Shown here: in pieces, positions 47,552 through 56,935 of the stretch
Layout of the letters: each line of letters starts with the position of its first letter
Numbering within the stretch: position 1 is the stretch's first letter
Assembly (NCBI RefSeq): GCF_000025625.1
Contig: NC_013924.1
Span: 1 to 64,000 of the forward strand
Reading direction: 5' to 3'
Origin: Natrialba magadii ATCC 43099
GTDB taxonomy: Archaea > Halobacteriota > Halobacteria > Halobacteriales > Natrialbaceae
DNA length: 64,000 bases
The notes under the pieces: model-generated
Told to the model about the DNA's origin: nothing
What the model saw: the letters and a program-made list of their open reading frames with translations, nothing else
Databases searched by the model: none
Made by a program: the position numbers and the translations under genes

Positions 47552-47571
47552 CCAACGGCTGAAGCCGTTGG
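47552..47571. terminator. Strong hairpin between M55 and M20 genes
   Basis: A perfect CCAACGGC-tgaa-GCCGTTGG stem-loop. It could be the M20 gene's terminator or the scar of an IS200/IS605-type right end, which commonly has this form in haloarchaea. No U-run follows on the minus strand, so the IS-scar reading is equally good. Confidence 0.4.
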
Positions 47572-47713
47572 CTTGTCGGTGGACTCCCGTTCTGCCGACA
47601 CGTAGGCGTCGGGCGCCACGTCAGTAGCGTTCACGGTCATCGATTCACGGCACCTCCACAGGGTGGAGACCAAATTGCTAGGAAACGAGCAACTGTCGGT
47701 TGAGGACTGTGGC

Positions 47714-48916
47714 TCAGTCGAACGCGGAGACGTCGGTTGATAGGATCGTCCGTGCCGCCCGCTCCAGAATCTCGAGCCCGTCTTTCGCCTCGTCGAGGTC
47801 AATATACTCGTCGACAGTGTGTGCCTGGGCCAAACTCCCGGGTCCCCACGTGATTGCCGGAGTCTCGGCGTGATTGATGAAATTTCGTACGTCGGTCGAT
47901 GCCCGTATTCCCCACGGTTCCGGTGAGGCATCCGTCACCGCTGTCGAGTGTTCACGGAAGACTTCCGCTACTGGATGGTCAATCGGGATTTCGGCCGAGG
48001 AATAGGTCTCGTCGCGGTCCCACGTGGCTTCGATACCATGGTCGCGGTTAAGTTCCGAGACGACTCGTTCAATCTCGTCGTCCACCTCATCGATCGTCTC
48101 GTCGGGGAGAATCCGCCGGTCAAGGGTGACAGCCGTTCGATCTGCGAGCACAGCCTTGTTCGAGCCCTCACCCGCACTGATCTGGGTGACCGTGGCATAC
48201 GCCTGACCACAGAGAGGGTCACGTCGTTCGCGGAGGCTGGCGTCGTAGTCGTTCAACCTGGCGAGAACCGTTCGAACGTGGTCGATCGGGTTCGTCCCTC
48301 GATCTGGGTCGCTCGCGTGTGCGGGCTCTCCAGGCCAAGAAATCTCGTACCATGCCATCCCCTTCTCGCTGGTTGCGACCCGACACTGCGTCGGTTCGAG
48401 CACAACACCGACATCGCCGTCGAAACCCGCATCGAGAAGCGATTTGGTTCCTGGGTCGGCTGTCTCCTCGCCCATCGCGGCATGGACGACAATCGAACCA
48501 TCCAGGCCCCCGTTCTCGATAGCCGATCGGAGGTTGAGAGCCGTGACCATGGCAATGGCGATGGCTGTCTTCATGTCGACACTCCCGCGACCATAGAGTC
48601 GACCGTTCTCGATGACGCCTCCGTAGGGAGGATGCGTCCACTCGTCATGATCGCCCGCAGGGACGACGTCCAGGTGTCCGTTCAACACTAGCGTGGGGCG
48701 GCCGGCTCCGATTTGTGCGCCCACCTGCTGGCGGTCAGGGTTGGGTTCGTCAACCAGCGTCGACTCAATCCCGTGGTGTGTGAACCAGTCGTGGACGTAC
48801 TCGGCGCACGCACTCTCGTTCCCCGGTGGGTTCTCAGATTCGATACGAACCAGCGCGGCGGCGAGCGACGGAAGATCAGTCGGATACCGCTTTGTCTCAC
48901 TTGGTTCGCGATTCAT
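47714..48916 (-). CDS. M20 peptidase (ArgE/DapE type)
   Basis: A 400-aa metallopeptidase/deacylase. Metal site motifs are LVLNGHLDVVPAG, GRGSVDMKT and AAMGEETADPGT. The dimerisation domain begins near residue 190. Typical substrates are N-acyl amino acids or small peptides. It follows the threonine-synthase pseudogene with a four-base overlap, so the two once formed an operon. Confidence 0.87.
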   Translation of the reverse strand: MNREPSETKRYPTDLPSLAAALVRIESENPPGNESACAEYVHDWFTHHGIESTLVDEPNPDRQQVGAQIGAGRPTLVLNGHLDVVPAGDHDEWTHPPYGGVIENGRLYGRGSVDMKTAIAIAMVTALNLRSAIENGGLDGSIVVHAAMGEETADPGTKSLLDAGFDGDVGVVLEPTQCRVATSEKGMAWYEISWPGEPAHASDPDRGTNPIDHVRTVLARLNDYDASLRERRDPLCGQAYATVTQISAGEGSNKAVLADRTAVTLDRRILPDETIDEVDDEIERVVSELNRDHGIEATWDRDETYSSAEIPIDHPVAEVFREHSTAVTDASPEPWGIRASTDVRNFINHAETPAITWGPGSLAQAHTVDEYIDLDEAKDGLEILERAARTILSTDVSAFD

Positions 48917-50135
48917 GGCGAGTGCTCCATTTCGTTTTTCGCCGCTCCGTATCGGGCCTCCACGTCGTCGAGCGTCGGTTCGATGCGAGTCACGTCACCG
49001 ACCGCTCGCTTTGCGCCGGCAGTGTCTTTGAGCCCCATCCCGGTGACGACCGCGACGACAGACTCGTCGGAACTGATGATCCCCTGCTCGCGGGCTCGGC
49101 GGATGCCGGCAATGGGGGCCGCGCCTGCCGGTTCGGCGTAGATTCCCTCTGTCTGCCCGAGCACGGTCTCAGCGTCGAGGATGTCGTCGTCGGTCACGGT
49201 CAGTGCGGTCCCTCCACTCTCCTCGAGTGCACGACAGGCCTTGAGCGTGTTCCGGGGCCGACCTCGTCGATTTCGTCGTGGCCGTGGAACGCATCGTGGA
49301 TCGCGCTCGCTCCTTCGGGCTGGACACCGAGCATTTTGGGCGTGTCCTCGACGTAGTCCAGTTCGTCGAACTCTCGGAATCCCTTCCAGCAGCCGCCGAT
49401 CGTACACCCATCGCCCATCGAGAAGACGACCCAATCGGGAATCGAATCCTGCGTCTGCTCGGCGAGTTCGTGGCCAACGGTTCGCTTTCCCTCGATCTGG
49501 AAGGGGTTGATCGCCGCATTTCGGTTGTACCAGCCATATGACTCGGTGACATCCATACTCAGATCGTACGCTTCGTCGTAGCTCCCAGCGACCGCGAGGA
49601 CGTCGGCTCCGTAGACACGGGGCTGGACGAGTTTTCCTTCGGGGGCGCTTTCAGGAACGAATATGCGGCAGTCGAGATCGGCTCGTGCCGCGTAGCCTGC
49701 AAGCGATGCGGCGGCATTCCCCGTCGACGCGCAGGTGACGATGTTTTGGCCAGCGTGGCGTGCCTTGGTGACGGCAACACTGGTCGCACGGTCCTTGAAG
49801 CAGCCCGTCGGGTTCAGGCCGTCGTTTTTCACGTGAACGTCGACGCCGAGTTCGGCGCTCAGTTGCGGTGCGTCGAGCAGGTCCGTCCCACCCTCATCGA
49901 GTGTGACCGGCGTCGCTTCCGTGTCTACCGGGAGGAACGCACGGTATTTCCACTGGGTCTGGATGTTTCCATCAAGTGGCGCGTCGAACCGGTCGTGGAT
50001 GACGTCGTAATCGTACACCACCTCGAGGATACCGGCGACACCGTCGTGTTCCGGACAGGTGTACACGACCTGGTCTGGGTCGTACGTCGCTCCACAGAGC
50101 GTACATTCGAGTGTTTCGACATGATCGAGTGTCAT
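48913..50135 (-). pseudogene. thrC: Threonine synthase, frameshifted
   Basis: The first 295 or so codons (from MTLDHVETLEC) match archaeal threonine synthase: an N-terminal zinc-finger-like segment (CTLCGATYDPDQVVYTC), the PLP-lysine region (GLNPTGCFKDRATS), and STGNAAASLA. Near 49253 the frame shifts; the C-terminal third continues in another frame (PRNTLKACRALEESGGTAL to the end). The junction also seems to have lost roughly a dozen codons compared with homologues. No intact product is expected unless there is a sequencing error. Confidence 0.83.
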
Positions 50136-50360
50136 ACGGTACCTTGCGTCTGCTGCTATATTATATCCCCTCAGCCATGTCGATGTTTGAATAAGAGTGA
50201 GTACGACCTCCGTGGGCCTGTTCACGTTGTTCGCCACGAAAATGCGTTGGGGACTGTGACAGGTTCCTCTGTACCTGTTCAGTTCGAACTCGGGTGCAAA
50301 TAAGCACAATCAATCCGCCAAGACCAGACATCCACCACAGGTCGTTGCTGTGTCTTACCC
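50136..50360. other. Spacer upstream of the thrC pseudogene
   Basis: Contains an AT-rich ATATTATAT tract just upstream of the thrC start (about 50157-50165), the likely promoter of the thrC/M20 operon. No gene seen. Confidence 0.4.
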
Positions 50361-50384
50361 CTTCAGGGCGGAGAGGATGTCAAC
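50361..50384 (+). mobile_element. Solo right end of the 13662-type IS
   Basis: CTTCAGGGCGGAGAGGATGT then CAAC matches the right end of the IS1341-type element at 13662-15134 almost base for base. No tnpB is attached, so this is a scar of a lost or deleted copy. Confidence 0.7.
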
Positions 50385-50952
50385 TGATGTAGTCGCGTCA
50401 GAGTTCTCGTTAGAGTCGCTGAGACACCCAGCAAAGGGGGCCGCGAGAGTGGTGACAGACGCCGTGAGAAACGTGCGACGGTTCATACCAGAACGAATGG
50501 ATTCGCTAGGTAAATGCTTTCTCCAGACTCAAATAGGAATTTTATCCTTCGAAGAGGCTGCCAATGTGAGTCTGTTCAGCTGGTTGGTTGTAAACTGCCG
50601 GCCCTAGTTATTTTGACATTCAGACTTCCTTCAGAACGAGCCTCAACAAATAGAGAGAGAGAGAGGGAGACTGCTCGTAACGGGTCAGCAGTAAGGAGAC
50701 GTGAGAGCACAAACAGATGTTTGGTGTCTTATGATTTGTAGAAATCCATCCTCCGACAGTTTGGTTCTACTAAGACACGAATTCGTATAGCGATATGAAC
50801 TTTACTGGGGCAGAAATAATAACGATTCGGATGGTATAGCTCTTGAAACACTCACTAACGAGCGACACTATTTCCGTCTAATCTTACTCTACATTAGGCC
50901 AATAATGTACGGTGGATTTACTAGGGGCCGCGCCGTCTGGTAAGCCGAGTCG
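50385..50952. other. Gene-poor AT-rich region
   Basis: A short open frame at 50390-50607 (MSTDVVASEFSLESLRHPAK onward) starts well but ends in non-haloarchaeal composition and is probably a gene scrap. A GA-dinucleotide run lies near 50649-50664. AT content rises toward 50900, with possible promoter sequence for the recombinase. Confidence 0.4.
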
Positions 50953-52074
50953 ATGGATCACAGCAATTCAGGGGCTTCACCCCAGGGAAAACCCCTCGAA
51001 GACGCCCTCGCGGAGTTCCTCGAAAGCAAGTCTGGCAACTACGCCGCGAACTTAGAGCGCGTCGTCGGCCAGTGGATCTCCTACTGCGCCGATCGGGACG
51101 TGCGGACACTCGAGTCCGTCACGAAACGCACGATGGGACACTACGCCAGCCACCTTGGTCGGCGCGTCGATGCAGGCCAATCCGACGCCGTCGACGGCGG
51201 GATTGCGGCCTCAACCGCACACACATACTACAATCTGGTCTCGGCGTTCCTGAGTTGGGCTGTCAAATGGGACTACCTCGCCGAGAATCCGGCCGAAAAG
51301 GCCGCCGCGAAAGACGAACTCCCGTCGAAGAACTCGAGTAACAGCGGCGACCAACAGTTCTGGTCGCCCGAACAGCGCCGAACGATCATGGGCTACGTCG
51401 ACGAGCGTGCGCGAACAGCAATCGACGAGCGCGGCACCGATGCACTCGAGGAGGTCCGCGACCGCGCGCTGGTTGCGCTGCTCGCTTATGCTGGCGTTCG
51501 TGGCGCGGAGGTACTGGCCGACTCGCGCGACGAGCGACGAAACGGCTTGCGCTGGCAGAGCGTCGATCTCGAAAACGGCGTGATTACGGTCCTTGGGAAA
51601 AGCCAGGACAAAGAGGAGACGGCACTCCCCGACCAAGCGGTCACACCGTTGCGGCGACTCGAAACGATTCTCGACCCCCCGGCAGCCGACTGGCCAGTGT
51701 TCCCGTCTCGGCACCCACCGTCGTTGTACAAAGCAATCGACGCCGCGGGACACGAGAAACCGGACGGCGACCCGTGGGGGTATGTCCTTGAAACCGGCAT
51801 CGAACCGCCGTCGATGAGCACCTCGGGCGCTCGCACGCTGTTGAAGCGCCTCTCCGACGAGGCGGACGTACCGCTCGACGACTCGCCGAAAGACTATCTC
51901 ACGCTGCACGGAGCCCGCCGTGGTGTCGGCGAGAAACTCTATCGTGAGCGCGGGGCCGCCGCGGCACAACGAACCTTGCGCCACGCCGACCCACAGACAA
52001 CGTCGGAAATGTACTCGCACATCGAAGCGAGCGAGTTGGCCGAAGACAATACGGCGGTGTTCGACGATGAATGA
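50953..52074 (+). CDS. Tyrosine recombinase (XerC/D-like integrase)
   Basis: A 373-aa site-specific recombinase. It has an N-terminal core-binding (SAM-like) domain (about residues 12-120) and a C-terminal catalytic domain with Arg in AYAGVRGAEV, the HGARRG box, and RHADPQTTSEMYSHIE containing the second His region and the nucleophilic Tyr. Such enzymes resolve replicon dimers or integrate plasmids. No flanking attachment site was recognised. Confidence 0.88.
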   Translation: MDHSNSGASPQGKPLEDALAEFLESKSGNYAANLERVVGQWISYCADRDVRTLESVTKRTMGHYASHLGRRVDAGQSDAVDGGIAASTAHTYYNLVSAFLSWAVKWDYLAENPAEKAAAKDELPSKNSSNSGDQQFWSPEQRRTIMGYVDERARTAIDERGTDALEEVRDRALVALLAYAGVRGAEVLADSRDERRNGLRWQSVDLENGVITVLGKSQDKEETALPDQAVTPLRRLETILDPPAADWPVFPSRHPPSLYKAIDAAGHEKPDGDPWGYVLETGIEPPSMSTSGARTLLKRLSDEADVPLDDSPKDYLTLHGARRGVGEKLYRERGAAAAQRTLRHADPQTTSEMYSHIEASELAEDNTAVFDDE

Positions 52075-52134
52075 GCGAAAAATAAACACCTCAAGACACT
52101 CGCCGCAGGCTTCTTAGACCGTACCGGACATGAA

Positions 52135-52323
52135 ATGGAGGCAGTCAAGAATTGGTCGCACGACGGGAATTCAGGACACAACCGCGAGTGGGTGTACGAT
52201 CCCTTCTGGTTTGAGGTTCCGTATAGTCCAGGTGTTGCTGACGTGGCTTGCGATTGTACTGATTGCAATACGTCTGTTGAAGTCGGAGATACGCCAGCGA
52301 GAAAGGTGTATGAAGCATGTTAG
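52135..52323 (+). CDS. Small Cys-rich protein
   Basis: A 62-aa protein with a CDCTDC cluster and a further C-terminal Cys, and an aromatic-rich stretch (NREWVYDPFWFEVPYSPG). The composition looks like a real haloarchaeal small zinc-binding protein, many of which are unstudied. No family recognised. Confidence 0.5.
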   Translation: MEAVKNWSHDGNSGHNREWVYDPFWFEVPYSPGVADVACDCTDCNTSVEVGDTPARKVYEAC

Positions 52324-52566
52324 TCTCCCTCCATTGATTCGGTCGTTGTAATCCCGTATAAAGATGCGTCCGATTTCCGGTTCCGCGGGGAGATACGACA
52401 CGTCTGTTTCTTTCACGAGGCCTCTGTCCGAATCCCCAACCAACTTGAGAATAAATGTCTTGAACACAACGAGTAGGCTAGGTACGGTCAGGTTGATCTA
52501 CGGCGTCGTCGAGCTGGTCGATCGGATCGACGCGATCGGCCGTTGTGATCGCGAGGGGGATGTCAC

Positions 52567-52881
52567 CTGTTCCCCTCGGCACAGGCCGAGAGCGGGCACG
52601 TCGTCGGCGAGACGATACAGGCGCGGTTCCAACGTGTCGCCGATCGTGCCGGCGTCCGGGTACGGGGTGAGCTACCGACCTCGAAAATGGGCCGGCGATT
52701 CTGGTATACGACGTATCTCGACTCATAGAAGGAACTCCTCGCAAGTCTGGACGTAATCGCTGCGGAGCAGGGCAGTTCTGATGCGAGTGTCGTTCTAAAG
52801 AACGATCTCTCGGAAGCTGAACGGCAAGAGTACCGGCGTGAGCTCATGCGAGAGCGGCTTGCAGAGGCGTTTAACGGATAA
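52567..52881 (+). pseudogene. Degraded tyrosine-recombinase C-terminus
   Basis: An open frame from LFPSAQAESGHVVGETI through ELPTSKMGRRFWYTTYLDS to TAG at 52726, then continuing open to 52881 (VIAAEQGSSDASVVL and RRELMRERLAEAFNG). This is the usual C-terminal end of a haloarchaeal integrase family. The 5' part is missing and one stop has been acquired. Confidence 0.7.
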
Positions 52882-52981
52882 TGGTTGCGTCCGTTGTCGG
52901 ATTGTCGCTTGTGTGACCACCGAGGAGTGGACCAGTCTCGAGGTCGTCAATCGCAAAATTACGGTCCCTCTCCTGAGGATC

Positions 52982-53146
52982 TTACTTGTCGCTGTCGTTC
53001 TCGACGACGTATTGGAATCCGTCCGATTCCTCCGCGTCCTCGCCGATCACGTGATTATCTTTGAAGTAGGGATAGCCTCGTCCGCCGTACGGATCGACAC
53101 ACGTTCCATCGGGATCCTCGTCCTCCTCGTCGCGGTCGTCGGTCAT
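52982..53146 (-). CDS. 54-aa acidic small protein
   Basis: A short gene starting MTDDRDEEDEDPDGTCVD and ending VVENDSDK. It is acidic, with an aromatic/glycine patch (PYGGRGYPYFKDNHVI) and a single Cys. Codon use matches real haloarchaeal genes. No family recognised; small proteins of this sort often accompany integrases or regulators. Confidence 0.6.
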   Translation of the reverse strand: MTDDRDEEDEDPDGTCVDPYGGRGYPYFKDNHVIGEDAEESDGFQYVVENDSDK

Positions 53147-53519
53147 CGCTCACGCTTCTTTCTCACTCCAGCCTATTGAGTATCGCTTTCACATTCCGGA
53201 GTACATTCCACCAGTCGCTTACGTTTGTTTCGCGACTTCTTTTTCGATTTTGGGTCCTTTCTAATGCTTATTAGACGTAATGTCTAATGTGTTTTATCCT
53301 CTGAATTCCCTGGGGTAATAAAAGGAGGGGCCGTAAATTCAGCGATCTCGGATCGGTCCGTCACGCTCGGTCCGACCGATCGCTTGGTGATGGATTCGAT
53401 CTGGAGCCGCTGATGTAACTGTCGAGCCTAAACGTCTTGAGGTGGCCACTCTATCAACTCTATATTGCTATACAAATCTCCCACATCGGTATTTTCCTGC
53501 TCCTCGTCGAACTACCCAT
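53147..53519. other. Regulatory intergenic region
   Basis: 373 bases between the small acidic protein (leftward) and the nitroreductase (rightward). It contains the ATTAGAC palindrome listed separately and an AT-rich stretch near 53455-53475 (TCTATATTGCTATACAAAT) that could serve as promoter for the nitroreductase. No gene seen. Confidence 0.45.
53270..53288. promoter_or_regulatory. Perfect inverted repeat, possible operator
   Basis: ATTAGAC-gtaat-GTCTAAT, a perfect 7-bp-arm palindrome 124 bases upstream of the small acidic gene and 232 bases upstream of the nitroreductase. Symmetry and AT content fit a dimeric winged-helix regulator site. Binding is inferred. Confidence 0.5.
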
Positions 53520-54143
53520 ATGACGAGGACCGAACTCCCCGACCCCGAGACTGACAGTACGACGAGCGTCGAACAAGCAATCGCGACCAGGGTGAGTCGC
53601 CGGTCGTTCGCCCGAACGCCGGTGACAACCGCGGACGTGAGTCAGGTGCTGTGGGCCACACAGGGAGTCACCCACGAAAGAGACGGGATCGAAATGCGCG
53701 CTGCGCCGAGTGCCGGCGCGACGTATCCAATCGTCGCGTTTCTCGAGGTCGCGCCGGACGGCAGCGAACGCCTGGAGGCGGGGCTGTACCGGTACGAGCC
53801 GACGGGTCACGCGCTCGAGGTATCGCTCGAAACGACTGTTCACGACGATCTTACGCGCGCCGCGCTGAGCCAGGAAGTCGTGCGGGACGCGCCGGCGACG
53901 ATCGTCCTGGCGGCAGACTACGATCGAACCCGAACACAGTATCCGGACCACGGCGATCGGTACGTCCACATGGAGGCCGGCCACGCCGCGGAGAACGTCC
54001 ACCTCGTCTGCGAGTCGCGGAACCTGAATACCTGTCCCGTGGGCGCGTTCTCCGACGCCGATGTCGCCGACGTGCTCGACCTGCCGGGACGACTCGACCC
54101 GCTGTACCTGCTGCCGTTCGGCCACCGACGGACTGAGAACTGA
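53520..54143 (+). CDS. SagB-type nitroreductase-family dehydrogenase
   Basis: A 207-aa FMN-dependent oxidoreductase. The N-terminal segment (EQAIATRVSRRSFARTPVT) holds the FMN phosphate-binding Arg residues, and SAGATYPI plus the C-terminal HAAENVHLVCESRNLNTCPV are typical of SagB-like enzymes, the oxidases of thiazole/oxazole-modified peptides. No YcaO cyclodehydratase or precursor peptide is visible here, so a stand-alone redox role is likely. Confidence 0.83.
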   Translation: MTRTELPDPETDSTTSVEQAIATRVSRRSFARTPVTTADVSQVLWATQGVTHERDGIEMRAAPSAGATYPIVAFLEVAPDGSERLEAGLYRYEPTGHALEVSLETTVHDDLTRAALSQEVVRDAPATIVLAADYDRTRTQYPDHGDRYVHMEAGHAAENVHLVCESRNLNTCPVGAFSDADVADVLDLPGRLDPLYLLPFGHRRTEN

Positions 54144-54281
54144 CCCGGCGTGTTGGGTAGTCGGTCCTTGATGTCGTCCGCTTCGACCCCGGTACGTCCG
54201 CCATGAGTTCGTATGCGTCGCCACGAACAGAGCGCCGAACCCGAGTCGAGGCGCGAGTGCTGGTCTCGACCACGCCTGACG

Positions 54282-54692
54282 TCACTCCTCGGGTGGGACC
54301 GTCACCACCGGAATCGGCGACGTTTCGATGGTACGCCGGGTGACGCTTCCGACCAGAAACCTGTGGAGCCCGCTTCGCCCGTGGGTCCCCATGACGATCA
54401 GATCGATGTCGTGCTCCGTTGCGTAGTCGACGATTTCACGTGCGACGGGACCGTTCAGTTTTGCCTGCTCGTACTCGAGTCCCTCCCGATCGGCGATTTC
54501 GTGTGCCCTCTCGAGTGCATCGGTCACGCGCTCGTCCCACTCTTCTTGCGCCTTGGCTCCCCTGGTCATCTCTGGGATTACCGCCAGCGCGTGGATCGTT
54601 GCGTCAGATGGGTTCGCGATCTCTGTAGCCTGTTCGATCGCGTGAATGCTCGGGTCGCTACCATCGGTCGGTGTCAGGATGTGTTGGACCAT
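54282..54692 (-). CDS. Universal stress protein (UspA family)
   Basis: A 136-aa single-domain Usp. The start MVQHILTPTDGSDPS and the ATP-binding motif (MGTHGRSGLHRFLVGSV followed by T) are canonical. Start chosen at the second Met, which gives the usual N-terminus. Confidence 0.88.
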   Translation of the reverse strand: MVQHILTPTDGSDPSIHAIEQATEIANPSDATIHALAVIPEMTRGAKAQEEWDERVTDALERAHEIADREGLEYEQAKLNGPVAREIVDYATEHDIDLIVMGTHGRSGLHRFLVGSVTRRTIETSPIPVVTVPPEE

Positions 54693-54974
54693 GGTACCAC
54701 TAACTGATCTGTACACGATTTGCGTAATAAAGCACGTGGGTGAAAACGACCGTTCCTCTGGGGTGAGATCCTCTTCGCCGTAAAAGGTCGTCTCGGGTAG
54801 TCGATGTTAGCATGGTCCTGATACTCGACTCTGACACGTCGGGCGATATCGAATTCACGGAGGCGGTCGCCGTTGACTTGACTGTTGACGAGATCGAGAG
54901 CGCTGGCCGTTTTAGCTGTCTTGGCGCTGGCCGGTCGCTCCATTTTTGGTCCCACGGAGAATCTCGGTGAACGA

Positions 54975-56453
54975 ATGCGACTCGAGGCCACCACGATCGA
55001 CATCGGCACATCTCGTCCGCTGGTCCTGCTGAACACGTTCGACGCGGACGAACTGGGTGCACATCCGCTCGACCGCGTCCGGATCGGGTGGGAGGGGGAG
55101 ACGACCACCGGGATCGTCAAGCGGACCGACGAACTGGTCGAGCCGGGCATCGTCGGCGTGACCGAACCCCTCCACCACGTACACGGTGACGTCGGGATCA
55201 CGCTCGCGGGGACGCCGCCGTCGGTCCGGTGCGTTCGGAAGAAACTGGACGACGTCGAACTTGGGCGGGCGGAACTCGAGCGGATCGTCCGGGACGTCCA
55301 CGAACACCGGCTCTCGGACGTCGAGTTGAGCGCGTTCGTCTCCGCGGTCTACGCGAACGGGCTCTCGCTGGCCGAGACGAAGCACCTGACCGAGGCGATG
55401 AGCGGCGTTGGCCAGCGACTGCAGTGGGATCGCCCGGTCGTCGCGGACAAACACTCCATCGGGGGCGTGGCGGGCAACTGCGTGACGCCGATCATGGTCG
55501 CGATCGTCACCGAAGCCGGCGTGACGATGCCCAAGACCTCCTCGCGGGCGGTAACCTCGCCGGCCGGCACTGCGGACGTGATGGAGGTCCTCAGTGATGT
55601 CGAGTTCTCGATCGACGAGATCGAACGGATAGTCACCGACACCAACGGCTGTCTCGTCTGGGGTGGCGGTGTTGATCTCTCGCCCGTCGACGACGAGATC
55701 ATCCGTGCGGAGAACCCGCTATCGATCGATCCCGAGGGACTGCTGATGGCGTCAGTGCTCTCGAAAAAACAGAGCGCCGGCTCGACCAACGTCGTGATCG
55801 ATATCCCCTACGGCGAGGGGGCGAAAGTCGAGAGCCTGGTTGCTGCCCGCGAACTCGCGGACGATTTCAAGCGCGTCGGCGACCACCTGGAGATGGATGT
55901 CAGCTGTGCGATCACCCACGGGACCGATCCGATCGGCCGTGGCATCGGTCCCGTCCTCGAGGCCCGTGACGTCCTCGCGGTGCTCGAGGGTAACGGCCCG
56001 GATTCGCTCCGGCTGAAGTCGTTGCGGCTCGCCGAGATGTTACTCGAGCACTGTGGTGTCGACGCCTCTGCGACCGAAATTCTCGACTCCGGCAAGGCAC
56101 TCGAGCAGTTCCGGACGATCGTTGCCGCACAGGGGGGCGATCCGGACGTCGAATCGACGGATCTCGAGCCCGGCGAGGAGTCGACGACCGTCCGGGCAGA
56201 TCGGGCCGGGATCACGAGTCGCGTCGACAACAGGCAGCTGTCTGACCTCGCACGGCGTGCCGGCGCACCGCGTGACAGCGGGGCCGGACTCGTCGTCCAC
56301 CGAACGGTTGGCGACGAGGTCGAACTCGGGGATCGGCTGTACACGATCCACGCCGAAACCGAGTCCAAACTCGAGGAGGCAGTGTCGTTCGCCGACCAAC
56401 TCGAGCCGATCAGGGTTCGGAGCAAGGCCGACGCATTAATCGAACGACGGTAG
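54975..56453 (+). CDS. deoA: AMP phosphorylase
   Basis: A 492-aa enzyme of the archaeal AMP phosphorylase family that releases the base from nucleoside monophosphates, giving ribose 1,5-bisphosphate for the pathway leading to type III RuBisCO. The extra N-terminal domain of about 85 residues is characteristic and is absent from thymidine phosphorylase. Active-site motifs are DKHSIGGVAGN, TSSRAVTSPAGTADV and WGGGVDLSPVDDE. No RuBisCO or R15P isomerase gene lies in the window. Confidence 0.9.
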   Translation: MRLEATTIDIGTSRPLVLLNTFDADELGAHPLDRVRIGWEGETTTGIVKRTDELVEPGIVGVTEPLHHVHGDVGITLAGTPPSVRCVRKKLDDVELGRAELERIVRDVHEHRLSDVELSAFVSAVYANGLSLAETKHLTEAMSGVGQRLQWDRPVVADKHSIGGVAGNCVTPIMVAIVTEAGVTMPKTSSRAVTSPAGTADVMEVLSDVEFSIDEIERIVTDTNGCLVWGGGVDLSPVDDEIIRAENPLSIDPEGLLMASVLSKKQSAGSTNVVIDIPYGEGAKVESLVAARELADDFKRVGDHLEMDVSCAITHGTDPIGRGIGPVLEARDVLAVLEGNGPDSLRLKSLRLAEMLLEHCGVDASATEILDSGKALEQFRTIVAAQGGDPDVESTDLEPGEESTTVRADRAGITSRVDNRQLSDLARRAGAPRDSGAGLVVHRTVGDEVELGDRLYTIHAETESKLEEAVSFADQLEPIRVRSKADALIERR

Positions 56454-56506
56454 CGATCGGGGATCGAGGTAGCTAACACACGCTCGCGACGCGACCGGTG
56501 GATGAT

Positions 56507-56935
56507 TCACTGTTCCCGTACAATCGTTACAGGAACCGAAGACCGACGGAGTGTGGTCTCTGCGACACTCCCGAGCATGATACGTTCGATGCCACTTCGG
56601 CCATGGCTCCCCATGACCACGTGATCAAAATCACCCCCGTCGATGTGGTTGACAATTCCGTGACCCGGCCGTCCATACCGCCAGTTCGTTTCTACGGTTT
56701 TGTCGTACTCTTCCGCAATGGCCTGTGCCTTTTCGAACATCTGGTTCGCAGTTCCACGCGCTTTTTCGAGCCATCTGTGCCGATAGTCTTCTACCCCGGC
56801 ATCAGTATGCTCAGCGAACGGTTCGACGACGTGAAGCACTTCGATAGACGCGTCTGGAAACGTTTCCATCGCGAATCGCAACGATGCATCTGCCGGACCA
56901 CTACCGTCGTACGGTACGAGAACGCGCGCCCCCAT
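56507..56935 (-). CDS. Universal stress protein (UspA family)
   Basis: A 142-aa Usp with MGARVLVPYDGSGPAD and the ATP-binding MGSHGRSGIERIMLGSV. Only distantly related to the Usp at 54282, which it mirrors on the other side of the AMP phosphorylase gene. Confidence 0.87.
   Translation of the reverse strand: MGARVLVPYDGSGPADASLRFAMETFPDASIEVLHVVEPFAEHTDAGVEDYRHRWLEKARGTANQMFEKAQAIAEEYDKTVETNWRYGRPGHGIVNHIDGGDFDHVVMGSHGRSGIERIMLGSVAETTLRRSSVPVTIVREQ

Noticed and set aside
53520-54143. Modified-peptide (thiazole/oxazole) biosynthesis cluster around the SagB-type gene
   Set aside because: No YcaO cyclodehydratase, precursor peptide or exporter lies nearby, so the SagB-like gene alone does not support it.
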